Part shown: piece after piece, positions 47,701 through 59,052 of the stretch
Position numbering within the stretch: the stretch's first letter is position 1
How the letters are laid out: each line of letters starts with the position of its first letter
Origin: Gloeophyllum trabeum ATCC 11539
Lineage: Eukaryota > Basidiomycota > Agaricomycetes > Gloeophyllales > Gloeophyllaceae
Direction of reading: 5' to 3'
NCBI RefSeq assembly: GCF_000344685.1
Contig: NW_006920410.1
Location: 4,326 to 68,325 of the forward strand
Length of the DNA: 64,000 bases
Made by a program: the position numbers and the translations under genes
The notes under the pieces: generated by a model
Database searches by the model: none
What the model saw: the letters and a program-made list of their open reading frames with translations, nothing else
What the model was told of the DNA's origin: nothing

Positions 47701-49084
47701 CTGGCTGAGGATCGAGTCGACGTTCTTGATGCGGTGCGCCTCGTCGATAACGATGTACTCGAACGACAGCTTCTTCAGCGCGTTCTTCTCGATCAGGCAG
47801 ATCTCGTACGATGTGATGAGCACCTCGAAGTCGATCGGGAGCACGCGCGTCGCGACGAGGTCCTGCCGCTCCTCCTTCGAGCCCGTCAGCACCACCGTGC
47901 GCACGTCCGGCGTCCACTTCTCGAATTCCCGCGCCCAGTTCTGCAGCGTCGATTTGGGGACGACGATTAGGTGCGGGCCGGGCGTGTTCTTGTGGTGCTT
48001 CAGGTATGCAAGGAAGGAGATGGTCTGGAGAGTTTTGCCGAGGCCCTGTGCAAAGTATACGGCGTGAGCGTGCGGTTTTGAGTTCCAACCTCCCGGGACG
48101 CACCATCTCGTCGGCCAGAATACCATTGAGACCGTTATGGTGCAAGGAGACCATCCAGTTCAGGCCCTGAAGCTGGTAAGGCCGCATTTGGCCATGGATA
48201 ACTGATGGCGGGATGCTCCGTGAGCGGTCTGACGGAGAAGGTACACGCAAGACACGTACAGCTGGGCGACTCCTCGAATACAAACGGTTGGTCATCCTCG
48301 TCGTCTGCGGCTAACGCTCCTCCCTTCAAAAGCTCTTCGTCTTCTTCCTTCTCCGATTTGCGGTGACGAGCACTATTATCACTGTAGACGGCGGATTGAG
48401 TAGATTAGCATAGAAGAGGTAGCTACAGCCACTTACACAGCCTTTTTCCGTCCACGTCCTTTGGGCTTCGGTTGCGCATCGAGGAGAGCAGCGTATTGCG
48501 GATCACGTGCTTTCTGCGATAGGGTGAGTACAGCTACGCCTGCCGGGTGCTACGCACGTACCCTCATATCCACGAAATGCCTGAACAAGTCGGTCTGTCC
48601 CAGAAGGTAAGAGTACCGCTTGACAGCATCTGCAATCTGTCGCGGGACGTGTTACAAGGAGTAGTGCCAATCGAAATACAGGCCACGTACTTTGGCCTTG
48701 TCCATTTCCTGCCGCTTTTGCTTCAGGTTACCTTCGTCCGCCTTGCGCTTCTGCCGCTTCGCGCTGCTTGGGCCTGCTCTTCCCCTCCCTGCATTCGAGG
48801 TGGAGGGCACATCATCCTACCGGGACAGTCAGCACCACGAGCGGCGTCAGCACGAGCACGACCGACCTTCTCCTCGTTATCGCTCTCTAGCTCGTCCTCC
48901 TCTTCAACGTCAGGTACCTCGACTTCGTACTCCTCTTCTCCGCCTTCGCTTTGCTGCACGAAACAGAGTTGAGCGCATCAGCCACAATGGACAACACACC
49001 GATACTTGCCTGACGCGAGACAATGTTGCTTGGGACCACGTCACTCAGCACGTCCTCTTCCGCCGTTATCACGTTGCTAGCCAT
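44763..49084 (-). CDS. ISWI: ISWI-type chromatin remodelling ATPase (SNF2 family)
   Basis: Catalytic subunit that slides and spaces nucleosomes using ATP. An acidic N-terminus ([18 protein letters not shown]) leads into the first RecA lobe: [38 protein letters not shown] (split by an intron near 48055-48110), [25 protein letters not shown] and [20 protein letters not shown]. The second lobe has [60 protein letters not shown] and [20 protein letters not shown]. The C-terminus contains HAND ([20 protein letters not shown] region), SANT ([20 protein letters not shown]) and SLIDE ([40 protein letters not shown]) domains, which separate ISWI from other SNF2 proteins. The tail ends in a basic KRQYKKKKT. 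The ATG at 49084 is chosen as [11 protein letters not shown]; a Met 19 codons upstream is in frame. Confidence 0.95.
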
Positions 49085-50166
49085 AGTCCAGAAGGAATGA
49101 GCTGGAAAGGCGGTAAACTGGAAGACAGCGAGTTGGGACAAAGTGGACGCCGCAGAATGAGGGGATGTGATGTGACATGATCGTGACTGAGCGTGTTGCG
49201 CGTCGTTCCCACGCCATATTCAGCCTGCCGTTTGGCCTCGCGACGGAGACGACTGCGAAGTCAAGCTGCTCATCATGTGCGCTGTCGGGGACGACACGGA
49301 CGTCCTTTGCTTCGAAGACTGTTCTGGAGAAGCTCTGCGCTCTGCAACAAGACCTGTAATATACGCCTTGCGTATGACTCGCTCGCATCTTTCTCAGCCG
49401 TACGACACGCTAGGCCAACCGGGATTGTTCTGCAGACAGTACAGCTCGCGAGGCCTCTCTGAGAATGCTACTGGAATTCTTCGCTTATGTATGTTTTAAC
49501 TGAACGGCTGGATTGCTCTTCGAGCCGGCGGATCACGCTCGATAGTCGAACTGAACCCGGACAAGTATGCGTGTCCTTATGACAGGATGGCCTTAGTATA
49601 GCCCGTGCTCAACTTCCCATACAACGCAGCCTTGTCTTCCATGAAGCAGCGGGCTTCAGGGGGATTAGAATAATTTCGGAATATCTACAGGACTACACCT
49701 ATGCCCATGTTCCAGATATGGTAATCGTTGTAAAGGAGCGGTTTACACGAGTTCTGCTCGCCCGCCGTGAACTCGCCCAGCGCTCAACAAGCCTCCAGTA
49801 CCGCTCCGCCACTCTTGGACGGAGCACCCCGCAGCCGAGCATACTGTCCTGCGCATACTTCGCCCTTCGTGGATGTGATCGGTGCGCGGATTACTGGCCT
49901 AGAGGACATTGCGAAGGCGGAATATTGGACCTCTCCACTTCCTCTGCCATTCCCCCAGGGTGAGCAGCATATTCAATAACTTTTGGTACCATGCCGCTAC
50001 CAAGTTTGTACTCCCAGCGGTAGCGCTGTTTTCCTTGGAAAGGCGGCTGCTAGCACCTCGGAAAGGTGGCCCCTTGGAGAGGCTGCAAGGCAGCTCCTTT
50101 GAAAGGCAGCTCCTCGGAAACGCCTCGCGATCGTCCTGAAGGCAAGAGCGCAAGCGGAGCTTGAGA
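49085..50166. other. Intergenic upstream of ISWI
   Basis: No gene recognised. It should hold the ISWI promoter, a diverged repeat copy at about 49660-49733 (see 50897-50960) and a short degenerate minisatellite. Confidence 0.45.
50033..50124. repeat. Degenerate minisatellite, units of about 16-23 bases
   Basis: Repeated motif CCT(T/C)GGAAAGGC(A/G)GCT occurs about five times in a row with variable spacing (CCTTGGAAAGG, CCTCGGAAAGG, CCTTGGAGAGG, CCTTTGAAAGG, CCTCGGAAACG). Confidence 0.55.
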
Positions 50167-50177
50167 GGGATTAAACC
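50167..50177. repeat. Left target-site duplication GGGATTAAACC
   Basis: Perfect 11-base direct repeat of 50897-50907 bordering the small foldback element. Confidence 0.85.
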
Positions 50178-50896
50178 AGGCTCCTAAACCATCCGTCCTT
50201 AGCGTTCTCGCTCCTCCTTTACTAGGGCGCACGTGCAGTGTTATATAATACAAATCTATTTTTAATTTATTACCGGATACAGAACGAACAAGAGGAGGAG
50301 AACGCTATAGGACGGCTGGCACAAATGTCGTCGCCGAGATCCCCGAGGCTGACTAAGCGGACGGTGGCTGAAGCCTTTCACCAGCGGTCGGCGGGCCTTC
50401 ACGCAACCATTTACAACTTATTACCTTTGGATTTACCGCTCGGTGTACTTTATAGTAATTTAAAAATGTCCTAACTGAATGGTATACTCATGCAATGGTT
50501 ATCAGTAGTACCGAAGGCTGAATATCTGGCTGAAGAGGCATAATGGCTATAGACAAGCCCCTCTGAGTGTCAGAAGTATACCAAAGGTATTTGCATTGGT
50601 CTTGAACTATGTTAGCACCCGTTTATATGTGTTCTGCGTGAGCTCAACGAGGTAGGTGTCGAGACGCTCTCTACATCGCCCGCCAGCCACTGCTGAGAGG
50701 CTTCAGCCACCCTCCGCTTAGTCAGCCTCGGGGATCTCGGCGACGACATTTGTGCCAGCCGTCCTATAGCGTTCTCCTCCTCTTGTTCGTTCTGTATCCG
50801 GTAATAAATTAAAAATAGATTTGTATTATATAACACTGCACGTGCGCCCTAGTAAAGGAGGAGCGAGAACGCTAAGGACGGATGGTTTAGGAGCCT
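50178..50896. mobile_element. Small foldback/MITE element with 218-base arms
   Basis: The arms 50178-50395 and 50679-50896 are inverted copies that agree at nearly all positions, starting AGGCTCCTAAACCATCCG, with a 283-base unique loop. Divergence appears only towards the inner ends. Exact 11-base duplications flank it, which fits Mutator-like (MULE) transposition, whose duplications are usually 8-11 bases. It has no transposase. Two mirror-image open frames in the arms are by-products of the repeat. High arm identity and an intact duplication indicate a recent insertion. Confidence 0.9.
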
Positions 50897-50907
50897 GGGA
50901 TTAAACC
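50897..50907. repeat. Right target-site duplication GGGATTAAACC
   Basis: Perfect 11-base direct repeat of 50167-50177. Confidence 0.85.
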
Positions 50908-51275
50908 GGAATACAGTAGCCGGACCTTTGTCAATGTTCCCGAAATGGTAATTGTTGTAACCCGAAAAGGTCCCGAGACAAACATTGATCCTCGATTGTA
51001 GGGGTCGCGTTGTGGGTCCTTGTGTTATCGTTGCTCGTGGTCTACATGTGGACCCACATGTCCGCCTCGCCACCCTCCCTTAACCTGCGACTATAACAAT
51101 ACAAGAAATCTCGGCGGCACAGCATTCGAAACAATACAAGGTCACGCAACGATCAACTTCGGGCCCTACAGCATAAATCCGTGCGCTCTAGGGTGGTAGA
51201 TGCTGCGTCTCGTACCCATCTGCAGACTCAATACCCCGGGCTGGTCCCGTATCGTAATTCTCACTACACGCCATC
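50908..51275. other. Intergenic upstream of the F-box gene
   Basis: About 370 bases. It begins with a short repeat copy (ATGTTCCCGAAATGGTAATT at 50934 on) related to 49707-49733, and otherwise presumably holds the F-box gene promoter. Confidence 0.45.
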
Positions 51276-53328
51276 ATGAATTTCACGTTCAGAGTAAACA
51301 CTCTTACGCCCCCCAAAGCTGACATAGACGCGCCCTTTCCCATCTACCGCGCTAGGCGGTCCAAGAAGACGCTGGACGACCTCCCTTTTGACATACTCGT
51401 CGACCACATCCTCTCCCTCCTCGACGTCAAGGACGTGCTGTCTCTCCGCAGGGTGCGTTTACCCGCTGTGCTCCAGACACTCCCAGTAACCCGATCCCAG
51501 ACGAACAAGTTCTTCAGCACCCTAACGCAAGAGGCCGCCATCTGGAAACGCCTCCTCGAGCAGCACCGTGGCCCGCGCCCGCCCCTACCGCCGACAGCTC
51601 GTCACTCCCTCGGGCAGATGCACGCCTTCGAAGCCGAGCGCCAGCTCTCGCGCGCGCTCACCTTCACGCGCAACTGGGCCTCCCCCGAGCCCACGCCCTA
51701 CGACACGTACTCGTTCGACACGCACTTTCGCGTGCACAACATGACGATCCTGCCCGGCGGACACTTTCTTGTGGCGTCGGTGTCGACGAAGGGCCGGACC
51801 AAGTTTGAGGTTGTGCTGTTCGCGCTGGATTATCGGAGCAAGGGACGGCAGGCGTACCCGCTCGCTACTGTTTCTGTCAAGACAAAGGCGTACGACATGC
51901 AGGCGAAGTACATGTATATAGGTGAGGAACATGGCATCGCGATTAGTTATACGCGGAGACAGAACCCCAAGCATCGTCCTGGGTACGTCTCCTCCACTTC
52001 TTTTCTGATCCGTCCTTAATAATAATTGATTACTGTCGTACGACCAGCCCCGACCCCTCGATTCTATCCGACAAGTACGAAATCGACGAGCGCATGAACT
52101 ACGAGACAGTCGTGACCTTCATATCGCTCACCACGCTTGAGACCCTCGCCGACATTCAACCGCAATTCCGCCCTGGCACCAACGAGTACCGCCTGTACAT
52201 CGAACACCTGCCCGCGCCCTTCAAGCGGATCGCCGTCATCCGCTCGCGGTCCCCACTATGCTGCCCGTCCCTCGAGTACCTCAACGGAATGGCGTACCTT
52301 TGCATCGTACGACGGCCCGGGACGCTCATGTACAAAAACCTAGAGCGGGAAGAGAACAGTGCGCACTGCTTCGGCTGCCTGCCTTCGAACACCCCGGAAG
52401 ACCACGTCTGTCCATTCCCATTCCCTCTCTCCCGGCGCGGCTGACGCCTCTCTACACATAGGACCACACCATCCTCGCGTACCGCAACCTCCCCTTCGAG
52501 CGCAAAGTGATCGTCGTCAAGCGCTTCCTCCGGCGCGCGCTAGACGCCGCGGGCAAGGAGATCGACACGCCCATGATGTCCATCGAGCTCTACCACCCAC
52601 TGTACGACTGGGACCTCGACCGCGACGCGCTCGACGGCTACTCCTTCGAGCACGCCGTGCGCAGCGTGCACATCGCCGAGCCGCAGCTGCCCTACTTCGG
52701 CGATGACGCCGCGCGCCGGCAGGCAGGCTCGGGCGCGTTCCTCCGGCCGCCGGTCATCTCCATCTACTGCCGCGGCGCGAACCCCGACCGGTTCCTGCTC
52801 ATGGAGTGCACGCCGCGCATCGTGGATATCGACCGCGAGTGGGAGCTGTACAAGAAGATCAAGGAGGTCCAGTGCAAGGCGGGCGACTGGCGGGCGAGGT
52901 TGTACCTACCGCACTTCTACGACCTCGACCTGATGAACCCCGTCGCGGAGTTCCAGTACCCCGAGGCGTTCGGCACGGCGTTCGTCCTCCCGGGCAATGG
53001 GCGCGCGGCGCTGTGGGCGGTGCCCGCGGACGACCGCACGGACGCGCCGAAGCTCATCAGTATCTGGAGCTTCATTCGGTCCGAGAACGACGCGGACCTC
53101 CTACCGCGGGAACAGGAAGACGCAGAGTGGCCCGCGCGGAAGCCAGATGGGACGCGCAGGGACTGTTTTATGCCTGTCGTGCTGGAGGAAGAGGTCCGCA
53201 ACAGGTTTGAGAGGGGTGTGCAGGCTATGGCGTGGGATGAGAGTATTGGGCGGCTCTGTGTCTGCGCGGCGGAGAGCTCTGAGATTTACGTGCTGGATTT
53301 TGCGAAAAACGTGAAAGACGGTGGGTAG
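51276..53328 (+). CDS. F-box protein
   Basis: F-box proteins recruit substrates to SCF ubiquitin ligases through Skp1. After MNFTFRVNTLTPPKADIDAP and a basic RRSKK, residues about 30-75 form the F-box: LDDLPFDILVDHILSLLDVK, DVLSLRRV, then, after a short intron, NKFFSTLTQEAAIWKRLLEQ. The remaining roughly 550 residues look like a beta-rich, propeller-like substrate domain (YDTYSFDTHFRVHNMTILPG, GHFLVASVSTKGRTKFEVVL, MAWDESIGRLCVCAAESSEI), as in the many basidiomycete F-box proteins of unknown target. Introns near 51453-51516, 51982-52050 and 52408-52461. The frame ends at 53328. If a GTGGGT donor at about 53320 is used, the protein would instead end eight codons into the next exon, at 53399. 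The substrate cannot be predicted. Confidence 0.85.
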
Positions 53329-53895
53329 CCTCTTCCCCTCTGAGATTGCGTGCGCGACTTACCTGGTCCACGATAGTGAGTGTGCCTGTGCACAAATAGA
53401 CTATGAAAGTCAGTCGCTAGGACTCTCCTCTCCTTTGGACCCTGGACTTTTGGACATGGCTGCAATCATCGTCACTTAACACGGACTGTAGCTTAGCGCA
53501 GCGCTTACGGACGCTTGAAGTCCTCAGAGCATGCTTGGCTCGCTCACGGACTATATTCTCTGTAGCATTATTTATTTCCCTTGTAGTTATTAGACTACCG
53601 CCCCGTCTTTAGCAATCAAATCCGCCTCCTTGTGTCTATTCTTAAATTGCATCAACTGCGGTCCTCAGCGGATGTCATCTTCATCCCGCCAGCGTGTTTT
53701 GTAGCAATCTGTACAATAGCAGTGTAGCATAGCTGTATCGATAGCCCAATGCACCGGCTCTGGTCGACGTATCTCGAGTCCAGCAACGGTCGCGGCGTAG
53801 GCCCCGTCCGACCGTCAGTAAGTTCTCCCGATTGCCAGCTTCAGCCACACCCGTTTAACCCCTCTGCCTCCGCCGCCTCGTTTTCCATTCATTAG
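53329..53895. other. Intergenic, nothing recognised
   Basis: About 570 bases between the F-box gene and the tetraspanin. AT-richer, presumably 3' UTR of the first gene and promoter of the second. Confidence 0.4.
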
Positions 53896-55341
53896 ATGGA
53901 CAGCAACCCGTAAGTGCAGCCCATTCTACCTCTACGGTTTAAACTTTTCTTGTTTGCTCACGTTTCCGTGCTTGTTCACCTTTTCGTGAACGCCGGCCCC
54001 GACTGCGCATCGACAGCCTCTCGCGCCGAGCGTCGTCGGCAGAGTCGCACACCCCCTCCACCACAACCGCGAACGCCTCCACGCGGCACATCCTCGCGGG
54101 CATGCACCCTGAGCCGTCCATGTCGCTCCCGAAGCTCGAGCCGCCCGCGCTGGCGTCCCCAGGCTCGGGCGGCAACCTCGGCGCGAACTACATCCCGTCC
54201 AAGTTTTCAGAGATCGCGGGCATCAAGCGGCGCAAGGGCAAGGGCGCGCCGCATGTGACGAAGCGCGGGGGCGGGCGCGAGGCGTTCAGGGCGGACGAGG
54301 CGCGCATGCCCGGCGCGGGCGACGAGGACTACGACGGCGTCGGCGGTGGCTGGCTGGGCGGGCAGGGCGCCGGCCGGAAAATGCGCTGGAACAAGTTCAA
54401 GTGGACTCTGTTCTTCGGGAACCTCTTGGTGCGTCCCTCCCAGTTTACACAGCCGAGCGTGTGTATGTATACCCATCGCATCTCTCTCCCGCCAGCTGTC
54501 TATCTACTCGCTCGTCGGCCTCATCTTCTGCCTGCTCACCTGGTTCGCGGTGTGGACGCACTCGGACATTGTGCGCGTCGGCGACCGGACGGAGCTCGTG
54601 CTCTCCACGCTCGCCGCGACGCTCGGGATCGTGACCTCGCTCATCGGGTGGGCGGGCATCCTGCTCAACGACCGCGCGTTCCTCGCGTGGTACACGTTCC
54701 TGCTCTGGGTGTGCTTCGCGCTGCTCGTCACGCCCGGGTACGTCGCGTACAAGCGCAAGACATTCAACCTCGAGGGGAAGACGAACGCGCAGTGGTCGCG
54801 CGCGCTGGGCACGGAGGGGCGGCTGCGGATCCAGAACCAGCTCGGCTGCTGCGGGTACTTCAGCCCGTTCATCGAGGCGACGGTGAGCCAGGCGTGCTAT
54901 GCGCGGAGCATACTGCCCGGGTGCAAGGGCCCGTACATGCGCTTCCAGAGGAAGGTGCTCGAGCGGTGGTACACGGTCGCGTTTGCGCTCGTGCCGCTGC
55001 ACATCGCGGTGATGGTCATCGGCCTGCTGTGCTCGAACCACGTCACGTACCGCTTCGGCAAGGGCATGATGCCCAAGGCGTACCGGCTCAACCTCGACAC
55101 GATGGCGGTCATCATGGATCAGTATGCAAAGTGCGTCCGCGACCATCTTCTCCTCCTTCTCCCGTGCCCATGCTCATGCTCATTGTGTGTGCGCAGTCAG
55201 CTGGCGGAGCAGTACGGACCGGACGTCGCGTCGGAGATCATCTCCCGCTCGCGCTCGAACCTGCAGCTGGACGCGATGCCCACCGTCGGGTACACGAGCG
55301 GCAACGACAGCGGCAAGTACGACCGGCTGCGCAACCGGTGA
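53896..55341 (+). CDS. Tetraspanin (Tsp2-like)
   Basis: Four-span plasma-membrane organiser. A two-exon, disordered cytosolic N-terminus of about 150 residues (MDSNP, then LSRRASSAESHTPSTTTANA, a Gly-rich basic stretch, GRKMRWNKFKWTLFFGNLL) precedes the four helices: LVGLIFCLLTWFAVW, LVLSTLAATLGIVTSLIGWA, WYTFLLWVCFALLVTPGYVA, and after the large loop VAFALVPLHIAVMVIGLLCS. The loop contains the diagnostic CCG motif in QNQLGCCGYFSPF and further cysteines (SQACYA, LPGCKG) for disulfides. The tail is MPTVGYTSGNDSGKYDRLRN. Introns at about 53910-54028, 54429-54496 and 55132-55197. The long N-terminal extension is larger than in animal tetraspanins and fits the basidiomycete Tsp2 type. Very few other proteins have this layout. 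Confidence 0.87.
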
Positions 55342-56148
55342 TATCCCCGTCTTCCTGGAACGCGCTTTCTCGCGCCCGAGTCGTTCGTCCCGTATATTAT
55401 ATAATTTCGTACAGTAGTTTCACTCCTTAGTCCCCCCCTCCCCCGTCCCACCCATCGATACCCCGCGGCCGCCCGCCTGCACATAGCCGCTTGGAAGTTC
55501 AGGTCGAATGAATGTAGCTGCATGATGCATATGGACGCTCCGATAGTTCTTGGGACGAAGTAGCACGCTATAATGATGGACAATATGCATCTTTCGCGGC
55601 AGAATTAAAGCTTAATGCCAAACTCTGGTACGCTTATCTGTGGTGCATGATTTGTGACTCGATGCAATGGACGAGCTCTGCACTTGGGGGTACTTAAAGG
55701 CCTCATGAAGCAACATCCACACATCGGGTGATCAGGCCAATTCGGGGATTCGCTTTAAATTTGAATTGTCAATGTGGCCAAGTACCATCAGCAGTGGATC
55801 CGAGTCTGCCACGCCTCCACTTGCCTGTTCACTTCCAGGTCGCGCGTTATGTAGTGCTTTGTTTACTGTGCCATGACCATGATCGCACCCGGACTACCCA
55901 GGGCTTGCAGGAACAGCGGACGCGCTTCTGCCATGGGACTGGCGCGTCCAGATCTGGATGACACTGAACTAGGGTGGTTTACGTGAGGAGTACGTACGGT
56001 ACGACAAGGCGCTCGCGGATTTACGTGTCGACGGTGTCGTGCTGCTCGCGGTCCACAGCGGTCGTGCTACTTAGCGGGCCCTCTCAGTTATCCCGCATAC
56101 AACTGCGAGTACGTTGTTCGTCGCTGGTACGCAGCGCATTTCACTAAC
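55342..56148. other. Intergenic with coding-like traces before the acidic protein
   Basis: Mostly unremarkable. At about 55985-56080 the plus strand reads EEYVRYDKALADLRVDGVVL, then LAVHSG, before a stop. The frame then used downstream reads YPAYNCEYVVRRWYAAHFTN into the next feature. This may be a 5' portion of that gene with an unresolved intron or a frameshift. Confidence 0.35.
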
Positions 56149-56919
56149 GTGCCGAAAGTGGAGAAGGAGAGCCGCAAACGCGCGCTCAGCGCAACGGACA
56201 GCAAGTCGCCCGGCGGGAAGAGAGCCAAGGGCCCCGAGGCGCCGCCCGAGGAGGTCGAGCCGGAAACGACGTCCAGCACCTCAGTCCCGGCATGCGACAT
56301 CGCAAAGTACCCGCTCAGAGGCCTGCCCGACCCGGCGGTGTTCCTCCTCTGGGGCGACGCGGTGCTCGACCTCGTCGGGGGGAGCAGGGGGATGGGGGAC
56401 CACCCGGTGCTGCGGCTGAAGAGCGCGTGCGTGGAGGCGTACGCGAAGAAGCAAAAGGAGGAGGAGGAAGAAGAAGACGAGGACGGCGACGGGGAAGGGG
56501 AGTGGGCGGATGGGGTGGTGCGGTATGATGTGGATGATGGGGAAGACGAAGATGACGAGGATGACGATGACGACCAAGGCGAAGAGGGCGAGGAGACAGA
56601 GAAGGCGCACTCGTCCGGCCCGAAGCTCCTCACCGCGCAGTACGAGCGCGAATTCAAAACGGCCTCCGAGCTCGCACCGGAGATCAAGGAGAAACACGGC
56701 GTCGACCAGTACGGCTGGTGGTGGGAGCTCACGCTCACGCGCGCCGAGCCCGCGGGGGACGTACCCAAGAAGAAAACCACTCTGCGCAAGCCGTGGGGGT
56801 ACGACGAGGAGGACGAGGAGGCGGAGTGGTGGGTGCGGGAGGCGAGGGTGGCGGGTGTGGAGGAGCACCGGATGATGGACGAGATGATCGACTACCTTAT
56901 TGACCCGCTGGATGGATAG
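56149..56919 (+). CDS. Acidic hypothetical protein, 5' end uncertain
   Basis: No family recognised. The frame runs 256 codons to a stop at 56917-56919 and is open further upstream to about 56080 without an ATG, so the true start is in an upstream exon not identified here. It has a basic patch (KESRKRALSATD, GGKRAKG), then LPDPAVFLLWGDAVLDLVGG, a glutamate/aspartate tract of about 45 residues around residue 110-150, then LLTAQYEREFKTASELAPEI, YGWWWELTLTRAEPAG, and EAEWWVREARVAGVEEHRMM. The acidic tract and basic patch suggest a nuclear protein. Confidence 0.5.
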   Translation: MPKVEKESRKRALSATDSKSPGGKRAKGPEAPPEEVEPETTSSTSVPACDIAKYPLRGLPDPAVFLLWGDAVLDLVGGSRGMGDHPVLRLKSACVEAYAKKQKEEEEEEDEDGDGEGEWADGVVRYDVDDGEDEDDEDDDDDQGEEGEETEKAHSSGPKLLTAQYEREFKTASELAPEIKEKHGVDQYGWWWELTLTRAEPAGDVPKKKTTLRKPWGYDEEDEEAEWWVREARVAGVEEHRMMDEMIDYLIDPLDG

Positions 56920-57501
56920 GTCATGGCAGGATTTACCCTATTTTCTTGGACAATTGCACGGTTTCGTGGACTGGCCGAGAGATTGCGAGAGCCGCGCTGT
57001 TGAATCGCGCAGGACAAACCTGCAACGCAGTTATGAGTGGCCTCCGAATGAGGCAATGTCATTGCCATATATGTGAGGAAGCTCGCTTCCCGCGGAAACA
57101 TTTAAACGCCCGGTTCCATCTGAAGGTTGCTTTACAGTGACAGTTTTATTGGATAGGTTGCTAGTGCCTACCACCGCAGGTGCGAGCATCTGCAGCACCA
57201 ATACTCATAGCATATATCAAGCTGGCGGAAGAGGACTGGCATACTCGCCCATCAAGTTGCTGGAACACCGATGAATTGAATGTACGTTGGGGCTGCGAAC
57301 CTATCGACTCTGCGACACCTACTGCCGGCGGCCAAGCTGCCTACCGGTAGCAAGCCTTCGGATACAAGGCATTGGCCATTGTATAACTACCTGGCTATCG
57401 TCCCTCGAGCTCCGACCTGAATCTGCAGGAGACGCTGTTCACTGCTATCCCGTCTTCGGCCAAGGAGATAGACTCCGGTACTGGCAAGACATCATCCAAG
57501 C
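56920..57501. other. Intergenic, nothing recognised
   Basis: No gene identified. A plus-strand frame near 57430-57530 reads SAKEIDSGTGKTSSKRTIIE, resembling a P-loop by chance or a tiny exon relic. No supporting context was found. Confidence 0.35.
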
Positions 57502-57529
57502 GTACTATCATTGAGGGGGTTCTGCAAAA
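57502..57529 (+). repeat. Left copy of a 28-base inverted repeat
   Basis: GTACTATCATTGAGGGGGTT, then CTGCAAAA. The exact inverse is at 59203-59230. May be terminal repeats of a DNA element spanning the gap. Confidence 0.6.
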
Positions 57530-57635
57530 AGTATCGAATTCGGCCTGTAGCATTCCACACACTTGACTGATTCTTATCGGATCTTCCGCATATTGTGTGT
57601 AACGTAGTGATCAACGTCCTCATTATTTTTGTGCA

Positions 57636-57943
57636 TTTTTATGCAGCCTGTGGAACGTAGGAGAGAGATGCCGGTTCATGTAGGGGGTTCTGCAAAAAGG
57701 CGTCACATGCGGTCACAGTGGGATCTCGCCGCGAGCGATGTCACGCTTTTGTCACGATATGGGCCCGGGAGATGTGCAAAATTGCCTCTCTATCTCGACA
57801 CGCTCGTAATTTACTCTATCGGGCTGGTGTATTGTACTGTAGACGGCATATTCATGATATCCCAAGCCATTCCGCTGCAGTCCGTTGAGAGCATCACGAG
57901 AGATCTAGCGGACACTGTTTCTTTCCCATGGCCTACAGGACCC
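57636..57943 (+). repeat. 308-base direct repeat, left copy, abutting the N gap
   Basis: Identical to 58745-59052. It ends exactly where the N run begins, so it is most likely the same sequence assembled twice. Confidence 0.9.
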
Positions 57944-58744
57944 NNNNNNNNNNNNNNNNNNNNNNNNNNNNNNNNNNNNNNNNNNNNNNNNNNNNNNNNN
58001 NNNNNNNNNNNNNNNNNNNNNNNNNNNNNNNNNNNNNNNNNNNNNNNNNNNNNNNNNNNNNNNNNNNNNNNNNNNNNNNNNNNNNNNNNNNNNNNNNNNN
58101 NNNNNNNNNNNNNNNNNNNNNNNNNNNNNNNNNNNNNNNNNNNNNNNNNNNNNNNNNNNNNNNNNNNNNNNNNNNNNNNNNNNNNNNNNNNNNNNNNNNN
58201 NNNNNNNNNNNNNNNNNNNNNNNNNNNNNNNNNNNNNNNNNNNNNNNNNNNNNNNNNNNNNNNNNNNNNNNNNNNNNNNNNNNNNNNNNNNNNNNNNNNN
58301 NNNNNNNNNNNNNNNNNNNNNNNNNNNNNNNNNNNNNNNNNNNNNNNNNNNNNNNNNNNNNNNNNNNNNNNNNNNNNNNNNNNNNNNNNNNNNNNNNNNN
58401 NNNNNNNNNNNNNNNNNNNNNNNNNNNNNNNNNNNNNNNNNNNNNNNNNNNNNNNNNNNNNNNNNNNNNNNNNNNNNNNNNNNNNNNNNNNNNNNNNNNN
58501 NNNNNNNNNNNNNNNNNNNNNNNNNNNNNNNNNNNNNNNNNNNNNNNNNNNNNNNNNNNNNNNNNNNNNNNNNNNNNNNNNNNNNNNNNNNNNNNNNNNN
58601 NNNNNNNNNNNNNNNNNNNNNNNNNNNNNNNNNNNNNNNNNNNNNNNNNNNNNNNNNNNNNNNNNNNNNNNNNNNNNNNNNNNNNNNNNNNNNNNNNNNN
58701 NNNNNNNNNNNNNNNNNNNNNNNNNNNNNNNNNNNNNNNNNNNN
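57944..58744. other. Assembly gap (801 N)
   Basis: Run of undetermined bases. Any long reading frame crossing it is meaningless. Confidence 1.
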
Positions 58745-59052
58745 TTTTTATGCAGCCTGTGGAACGTAGGAGAGAGATGCCGGTTCATGTAGGGGGTTCT
58801 GCAAAAAGGCGTCACATGCGGTCACAGTGGGATCTCGCCGCGAGCGATGTCACGCTTTTGTCACGATATGGGCCCGGGAGATGTGCAAAATTGCCTCTCT
58901 ATCTCGACACGCTCGTAATTTACTCTATCGGGCTGGTGTATTGTACTGTAGACGGCATATTCATGATATCCCAAGCCATTCCGCTGCAGTCCGTTGAGAG
59001 CATCACGAGAGATCTAGCGGACACTGTTTCTTTCCCATGGCCTACAGGACCC
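58745..59052 (+). repeat. 308-base direct repeat, right copy, abutting the N gap
   Basis: Identical to 57636-57943 and begins exactly where the N run ends. Confidence 0.9.

Noticed and set aside
50238..50836. Two open frames with the same N-terminus on opposite strands
   Set aside because: They are the two arms of one inverted repeat, so the shared peptide is a by-product rather than a gene pair.
54445..55146. Long minus-strand frame of 233 codons opposite the tetraspanin
   Set aside because: It is the antisense of GC-rich exons, with low-complexity Arg/His/Glu composition and no family signature. The plus-strand frame has helices and the CCG motif.
57430..57530. P-loop-like SGTGKT in a plus-strand frame
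   Set aside because: No other ATPase motif, start codon or exon context is present, so this is probably chance.
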